Below, in pieces: positions 60,291 through 64,000 of a stretch of 64,000 bases of DNA. Origin of the DNA: Sipunculus nudus (taxonomy: Eukaryota > Annelida > Sipuncula > Golfingiida > Sipunculidae); the NCBI GenBank assembly GCA_026874595.1, contig CM049306.1, forward strand, positions 31,770,019-31,834,018, read 5' to 3'. Each line of letters opens with the position of its first letter. Within the stretch, counting starts at the first letter, position 1. Made by a program: the position numbers and the translations under genes. The notes below the pieces were generated by a model. The model was not told the origin of the DNA. It saw only the letters and a list, made by a program, of their open reading frames with translations, and did not search any database.

Positions 60291-60889
60291 GCCTCCCAAT
60301 CTGGGTCTACCTGGACTTGCGTGATTTGAATAAAATGTTGCCTCCGCCAGGAGCAATCATTTATACGATCATTCCTGTTCGCGTGTGTGCGGATGTGTGT
60401 TTGTGTTTGTTTGTTTTTGTGTACAACATAACTCACGCAGTCATGAACATAATCTCATGTAACGTTTAGAGCATTTCGGGAAAGGGTCAAAGAAGAATCT
60501 ATTTGATGTTGGTGTTAATCCAGCTTCTTATTCGAATGCTGGAGCGTCATATCAAGGAATATTCACAAATGTACAGTCACTTGTGCACGAAAAAACCTAG
60601 GAATATGGGCAAACAGTTAGTGAATGCAGAAAAGGTCCACCTTCATGCGCCACGCCTTGTGGCCAGGTCACCCCTTCAGGTCACAGTCGAGCGCTCAGCA
60701 GCTCGGAGTCGCGTTGTTTTTTTTTTAAGGTTGTATCTGTTGGGATGCAGATTTCTAGTTTATGATATGATTGTTTCTGCTTGGACTGTGACCTTTGCTA
60801 AAGTTAAAAGAAGTTTCATATTCCATCGTGTGGTGGCTACACATGTACAAAGATTGACCTTTTTTTCTCCTTTCACATTGAACACTGGG

Positions 60890-61090
60890 GCCTGTATCTC
60901 GAAGCCCTTGTTAAAACCCTCTTAACGAGAGCTTAACCAGATGATAACGAGGGGTATAGCGAGCAGTTAACGGTCGTATCTCGAAGCACCGGTTAGGCTC
61001 ACGTTAAGTCCTCGTTAGATTTCTCTAGCGACATCGTTACGGTATTGTTCTCTGTAAGTACACGGACTTCAGCGAGTCCCTCGTTAACCT
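60890..61090 (+). repeat. Element end with repeated TATCTCGAAGC word
   Basis: GGGCCTGTATCTCGAAGCCC (60891) and GGTCGTATCTCGAAGCACC (60973) with several CTCGTTA/GTTAACG words in between. GGGCCTGTAT-CTCGAAGC is a style of transposon end, but the partner end was not found. Confidence 0.4.
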
Positions 61091-62111
61091 AATTATCACA
61101 TGTCCTCCCCCCCCAAAAAACGGTCTTTTGCTTCTAAAAATAGCATTTACGATGGCAATATCACGTTTGAACACACGCAGTTGCTTTGAATGGTTTGACT
61201 TAGAAAAATGGTAAAAAGCTGAACTAAGTGTTATTCAATGCGAGAGAGTCTGTAGAATGACATTTTCTAAACCTGCTCAAATCTGCATTGGGAATTTTTT
61301 AGAGCGGCTATAATTTTTTATATTTAAAATAAATAAAAAATAACATAGAATGTACCTTATTACGTTATATTAGTTGCCGATTTTCACATTCATGCACATT
61401 TAGCACGTCAGAGTCATTTATAGAAATGCACTTGATATAGCGACTCCACAAGATTGGACCACAAAACAATATTTTTAATTCAAAGTTTTAACATAAGAAT
61501 ATAAAGATTACATTACAAAACTATCATAGGTCAAATCAAGTAACTACAAGATTGTCTCTGTACTGTATAGGTATCGCCTTACTGGATTATGTTTCTGTGC
61601 ATTGTCATTGTATCTGTTTTGTGTGCAGTGCGTTTGTTTGTTATGTGTATATATAGTTTCACATGTTCATTATTTGGTACTGCCCATATGTTGTTTCAGG
61701 TGTTCAATAAAGAAATCAAGTTTTAAACATATATGAAAATAGATTCATTTTCAATGTTGATGGGGCGTTTTGTGTTAAACCAGGAAAACATTCACAGTAC
61801 ACATTTTGGTCCCATTAAAAGCATTTATCAATTCAGCTTCTATGTTTTAATCTTTAAAAGCAAATATGATATAATTTAAAATAAATCTTTAAATATGGGT
61901 ATATTTAAAATATCTATATTCTGTGAAACCCTGTAAGCATTGTTCTAAATATGAATTTAGTTACTGAACAGACTAAAACCATGTAGCAAATGTTGTCTCT
62001 AGTGTTTTGTTTAACATAACTCTTCTCGGTCTGGTACACAAAAACAATATACAATGACTGGAGAGCTCCGTTTCTCATTTTCTTTTATTCTGTTAAAATT
62101 AATCCCATTCC

Positions 62112-62181
<70 letters not shown>

Positions 62182-62223
62182 CCTATGTTGAGCACTTAAA
62201 TGCGATTGTTTGGACAAAATAAC

Positions 62224-62270
<47 letters not shown>

Positions 62271-62791
62271 TAGTATATATAAAATCGTTAGTGATCTTTG
62301 TTAAAAGCTGTCGCTCTGACAAATTCCATAATCACCTGATACATTTTTTACATTGAATGTTCCCTTCATGTTTCCCTTCGATAATTTTAAATTAATAATT
62401 CGGGTTCTGTGTAAATTTGAATTTTTATGCTGTTATCCCAGAGTATTGTGTTTTGATATTTAAATATTCTTTGAAAACTTTAAAATTCGCACATATTCAA
62501 AAGTTGGATATCCAAATAATGAGGAAAGCATTGAAAACTTTAATTTTCGGAACTGGTCCACAATGTCTATATTTCTGATATATACTCGTATATACTCGAT
62601 ATACTCGTAGTATTTTTATACATACAAACGTTTAGGTTTTTTTTCGAACTTGGCTAAATCTTCAGTTGTATCAAGGAAAATCTACCCCGAGGGATGCACC
62701 ATCTTAATGAACAAGTACCCCTAGATAGAATATTTCTCTTCAATTAAAATATACCGGATGGGTAACATATAGTAAACATTCAACAGACAAC

Positions 62792-62839
<48 letters not shown>

Positions 62840-64000
62840 CGTTTAATTTGCTGAGATTGTATAAATATTTCAATTTCAGTTATAATGTTTGGGAAATATT
62901 ACCTCTTGATCTTATTTGCCAACTCTGGATATGATTTACTGCGACCAATATGAAGAAGTGTAAGATATATTCATCATACTAAGTACACAATCATAAATAG
63001 ATATATACAACTACCTCTGATATATCGATTTGGAAAGTATACTGTAAAGGACTGTAAATGGAATTGTCTGAGTGTGCAGAGTGGCATAAACTCATCAGAC
63101 AGTGCACGACCAAAAAGTTAGTATGGTATTTGGTAATACAGTATTTGGATAAATTATTTGAAAATTGTTTACTGATGAGTTTTATGGAATTTAAACCTAG
63201 TTATTTTGGCTATATATAAGTCATGATATTTTTATGTTTTTAAATAATGCATTAGTTATACACATAAAATGTTAATTTTCTTGCAACAACTAATCAAGGG
63301 GTAGGGGTTTGAGCTCTGGTATGTATGAGACTGGGTCACATTTGGTGCTGTGAGGGTTCATTAGATCAATAGATGAGCACCAGGGCAAGGGCTTCAGAAT
63401 CTTGACCAAAAAAATTACCCTAAGAACTGATAAAGTAAGTTGATTAATCCGTTTCTCTGCCAACTGAGTCTAAAAACTTCCTGAAATACAGCCTATTGCA
63501 GACACCTTGCGTATATACATTAAGCGCTCACAAAGTAAGTTCAGATATCTTTCACAAGGTTCAAATCTAAAACATGTCATGGTTATTATTTTGGAATGTC
63601 CAAATTGAAATTTAAACATTGACACGAAGAAATATGACTTTGCAGATATTTCGGTTTCCAGATTCGTTATATATCCTAAGACTATATCATCTACATCACA
63701 AAATGCTTGCAATAATTAAAATATACACATGTATTTATTCTCTATAATTACAGAAAATATATGAAAATGTTATACGAAAATATGTTATATGAGAATATGA
63801 AAATAGAGTGACAACCTAGAAATACGTTATTTAGATATGTTGCACTTTAAATTGAAAAGCCACAAAACAACAATGTACGCCTTTTTGTTGTTTTCAGTTT
63901 TAATGACTATTAGCTTTATTAGGCTGTCCACACCAAACATTTCCAAGAGCTCGTATTAAAATGTGTGACTCATTTCAAATGACAATAAGCCTGATAATTT
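61090..64000. other. AT-rich stretch with three long (TA)n tracts, no gene recognised
   Basis: (TA)n at about 62114-62180, 62227-62270 and 62796-62838. Frames at 62011-62322 (microsatellite-derived) and 63470-63712 have no motif. No second exon of the dehydrogenase was found here. Confidence 0.5.

Noticed and set aside
60503-60925. 140-codon open frame
   Set aside because: Runs into the TATCTCGAAGC repeat block and has no domain-like features; likely chance.
62011-62322. Frame with long Ile-Tyr repeats
   Set aside because: Translation of (TA)n microsatellites.

Overview
This is animal nuclear DNA. It is AT-rich, intron-containing and dominated by repeats, with GT-AG exons, long (TA)n tracts, poly-G/C tracts, non-LTR and Ty3-type retroelement fragments and DNA-transposon footprints. 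The repeat style (arrays built on TGACCTTTGACCT, element ends with AGCTCAGCTGA hairpins followed by GTCCGTCCGT runs, and a CCCATGGGTCAC palindrome) and the gene set suggest a lophotrochozoan, most likely a mollusc and perhaps a bivalve. That placement is an inference from pattern recognition, not from a search.

Only four host genes are supported. (1) A CYP2-clan cytochrome P450 runs leftwards off the window: coding exon 1 at 587-1135 and exon 2 at about 60-272. A decayed duplicate of its first exon lies at 14087-14612. (2) An intact 328-residue membrane progestin receptor (PAQR family) is encoded by one coding exon at 20601-21587 (minus). (3) A four-exon, all-phase-1 secreted PAN-like plus C-type lectin gene is encoded on the minus strand between 42757 and 39690; the reconstructed length is 254 residues. 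(4) The first coding exon of a DHRS11-like short-chain dehydrogenase lies at 48019-48150 (plus); the rest of that gene was not found and is presumably beyond the window.

Layout. 0-1.3 kb: P450. 2.6-10.1 kb: blocks of satellite-bearing elements. 11.9-13.1 kb: tRNA-like SINE debris. 14-14.8 kb: P450 pseudogene. 16.9-17.6 kb: repeat family R2. 19.9-21.6 kb: repeat and mPR gene. 25.3-26.5 kb: long inverted repeat with a perfect hairpin inside. 33.4-34.2 kb: LINE endonuclease remnant. 34.7-35.7 kb: CpG-containing, TATA-bearing LTR-like block. 35.9-38.9 kb: satellite element split by a 1.8 kb TIR transposon that contains another transposon end pair and a LINE fragment. 39.7-42.8 kb: lectin gene. 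46.2-46.7 kb: Ty3-type remnant with integrase before reverse transcriptase (Gmr1-like order). 47.1-51.4 kb: MITE, dehydrogenase exon, and a 2.7 kb hAT-like insertion with an 8-bp target duplication. 51.5-58.1 kb: satellite-bearing elements in the opposite orientation to those on the left. 58.4-64 kb: further repeats and microsatellites.

The main candidate for something undescribed is a superfamily of non-autonomous elements. They share one palindromic terminus (hairpin plus CCGT-rich tract) and, in several copies, a second palindromic terminus, but carry different tandem-repeat interiors. One interior type carries dense AGGTCA direct repeats that match nuclear-receptor response elements.
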